This document shows positions 23,440 through 24,495 of a stretch of 24,495 nt of DNA, one piece after another. The position numbers and the translations under genes were made by a program. Source of the DNA: Bacteroidales bacterium (lineage in GTDB: Bacteria > Bacteroidota > Bacteroidia > Bacteroidales > UBA932); the NCBI GenBank assembly GCA_017555445.1, contig JAFZGK010000107.1, forward strand, positions 1 through 24,495. The letters are read 5' to 3'. Below the pieces are notes generated by a model, which saw only the letters and a program-made list of their open reading frames with translations, had not been told where the DNA came from and did not search any database. Within the stretch, counting starts at the first letter, position 1. Each line of letters starts with the position of its first letter.

Positions 23440-24474
23440 CTACTCCACATATATCTCTCTGCGATACTGATAATTCGACCTCATCTTCTCAAAATTGCCA
23501 GGATCCATCCTGAATCTGAAGTCATCAGTGAAGATCGGGTAGTTATACTGGAACAAAGCAGCTATCTCACCCTGGTTCTTTCCAGTAAGGTCGAGAAGAA
23601 CAGGCTCATGTCCAGCTTCTTCATCCGCCGGATAGAACTCATAAAGATCCTCGATTTCAAAGAACCTTGCCACTGCCTGCACAGACATGGCTGTTCCGTT
23701 TATCTTTCCCTGGAATGAATATCCTGCGATATGTGGCGTAGCTACATCAACAAGGTCGATAAGTTCTTCATCCGCATCAGGCTCATTGTTCCATGTATCT
23801 ATTATTGCGGCACCTAATTTAGGATAGGCCTCCTTCAATGCAGCCTCATCCATGACCTCTCCCCTTGCTGCATTGATAAATATCGCACCTGGCTGCATCT
23901 GAAGGAAGAAATGCTCATCAGCCATGCCGCGGGTAGTTTCATTCAAAGGCACGTGCAAGGTTACAATCTGACAATTGGCAAGAAGGTATTCAAGTGAACA
24001 GAATCCTTCCTCCCCTTCTGCAGCTGATCTCGGAGGGTCGCATCTGAGGACATTGAAGCCCAGATATCTTGCCATAGCTTCAATCTTCCTGCCGACATTT
24101 CCGACACCTATTATGCCGAAATTAGCATCATCAAGCTTTATCGCCTTGCGAGAAGCGACACCATACAATGCAGAGAACACATACTGCATTACTCCTCCGG
24201 CATTGCAACCTTCCGCGTTGTGCACTTCGATACCATTAGCTTCACAATATTCCAGATCGATATGGTCCATGCCAATAGTCGCAGTGGCGATCATCTTCAC
24301 CTTCGTACCATCCAGAAGTGCCGCATCACATTTTGTACGCGTACGGATGATCATCGCATCAGCGTCTGCAACATCTTCATGACAGATCTTGTTGCCATCT
24401 ATATATACAACCTCAGCATAAGGCTCAAAAACACCTTTAAGAAAAGGGATATATTTGTCTGCTACTATTTTCAT
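23440..24474 (-). CDS. pdxB: 4-phosphoerythronate dehydrogenase
   Basis: A 344-residue D-2-hydroxyacid dehydrogenase. PdxB oxidises 4-phospho-D-erythronate to 2-oxo-3-hydroxy-4-phosphobutanoate, the second step of the deoxyxylulose-5-phosphate-dependent route to pyridoxal phosphate. Seen are MKIVADKYIPF at the start, the NAD-binding GIIGVGNVGRKIE (120-132), and catalytic residues Arg204 (NAARGEVMD), Glu231 (NNEPD) and His248 (TPHIAGYSFQGK). The TPHIAGYS-x-x-GK-x-x-GTAM stretch and the extra C-terminal domain separate PdxB from 3-phosphoglycerate dehydrogenase (SerA). The frame has two close ATGs (24480 and 24474); MKIVAD matches the family start. The first gene seen of a probable pdxB-DUF4301 unit. 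The promoter must lie at or beyond the window edge. Confidence 0.9.
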   Translation of the reverse strand: MKIVADKYIPFLKGVFEPYAEVVYIDGNKICHEDVADADAMIIRTRTKCDAALLDGTKVKMIATATIGMDHIDLEYCEANGIEVHNAEGCNAGGVMQYVFSALYGVASRKAIKLDDANFGIIGVGNVGRKIEAMARYLGFNVLRCDPPRSAAEGEEGFCSLEYLLANCQIVTLHVPLNETTRGMADEHFFLQMQPGAIFINAARGEVMDEAALKEAYPKLGAAIIDTWNNEPDADEELIDLVDVATPHIAGYSFQGKINGTAMSVQAVARFFEIEDLYEFYPADEEAGHEPVLLDLTGKNQGEIAALFQYNYPIFTDDFRFRMDPGNFEKMRSNYQYRREIYVE

Positions 24475-24495
24475 GATCATTTCAAAACTAAAGTC

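Noticed and set aside
23440..24474. 3-phosphoglycerate dehydrogenase (SerA) as the identity of the last gene
   Set aside because: The HIAGYS-x-x-GK stretch, length and C-terminal part fit PdxB better, and there is no ACT domain.

Overview
The window reads as chromosomal DNA of a Bacteroidota, most likely Bacteroidales. The evidence is lineage-typical genes (an S46 dipeptidyl-peptidase, an STN/TonB-dependent receptor with a DUF4249 lipoprotein, DUF4301, PspC proteins with a PadR regulator), several TAnnTTTG promoter boxes, and a general lack of Shine-Dalgarno sequences. I cannot name genus or species. I saw no rRNA, tRNA, CRISPR array, transposase or phage gene. No gene-free stretch exceeds 300 bases; the longest are about 220-240 bases (3108-3345 and 12804-13022).

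Layout. Positions 1-992 hold, on the minus strand, the start of an outer-membrane porin and a degenerate ECF-type sigma factor. Divergent from them, 1143-3107 is a tight plus-strand operon, PspC / PadR / PspC, with a perfect 7-bp inverted repeat at its promoter that may be the PadR operator. Next come DPP11 (3346-5478) and a secreted transglutaminase-fold protein whose nucleophile position looks like Ser (5482-6870), ending at a strong bidirectional terminator. From 14856 down to 7082 on the minus strand runs one long operon: lipoate ligase, gcvT, gcvH, gcvPA, gcvPB, lpd, then a GH53 galactanase lipoprotein translationally coupled to lpd. This is the full set of glycine cleavage proteins plus the ligase family that loads their cofactor. 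The rest comprises a YbjN-like protein, a Sel1/YgjP-type metallopeptidase fusion, a NYN-domain nuclease-like protein, a TonB receptor / DUF4249 / orphan lipoprotein operon (21674 down to about 17230), and pdxB followed by a DUF4301 gene.

How the genes may work together (inference). DPP11 releases acidic dipeptides, and the glycine cleavage operon turns glycine into CO2, NH3, NADH and a one-carbon unit. PdxB belongs to the route that makes pyridoxal phosphate, the cofactor of GcvP. GH53 and the TonB system suggest glycan or other nutrient capture at the envelope.

Most interesting observations: two copies of a 30-bp repeat lie in frame inside lpd, each encoding a near-identical extra peptide; a chain of about seven hairpins sits between gcvT and gcvH; the orphan lipoprotein appears frameshifted near its C-terminus, with 33 good codons continuing in another frame; the transglutaminase-like protein lacks the expected Cys; and a possible small membrane peptide gene with a strong Shine-Dalgarno sequence lies at 7007-7081.
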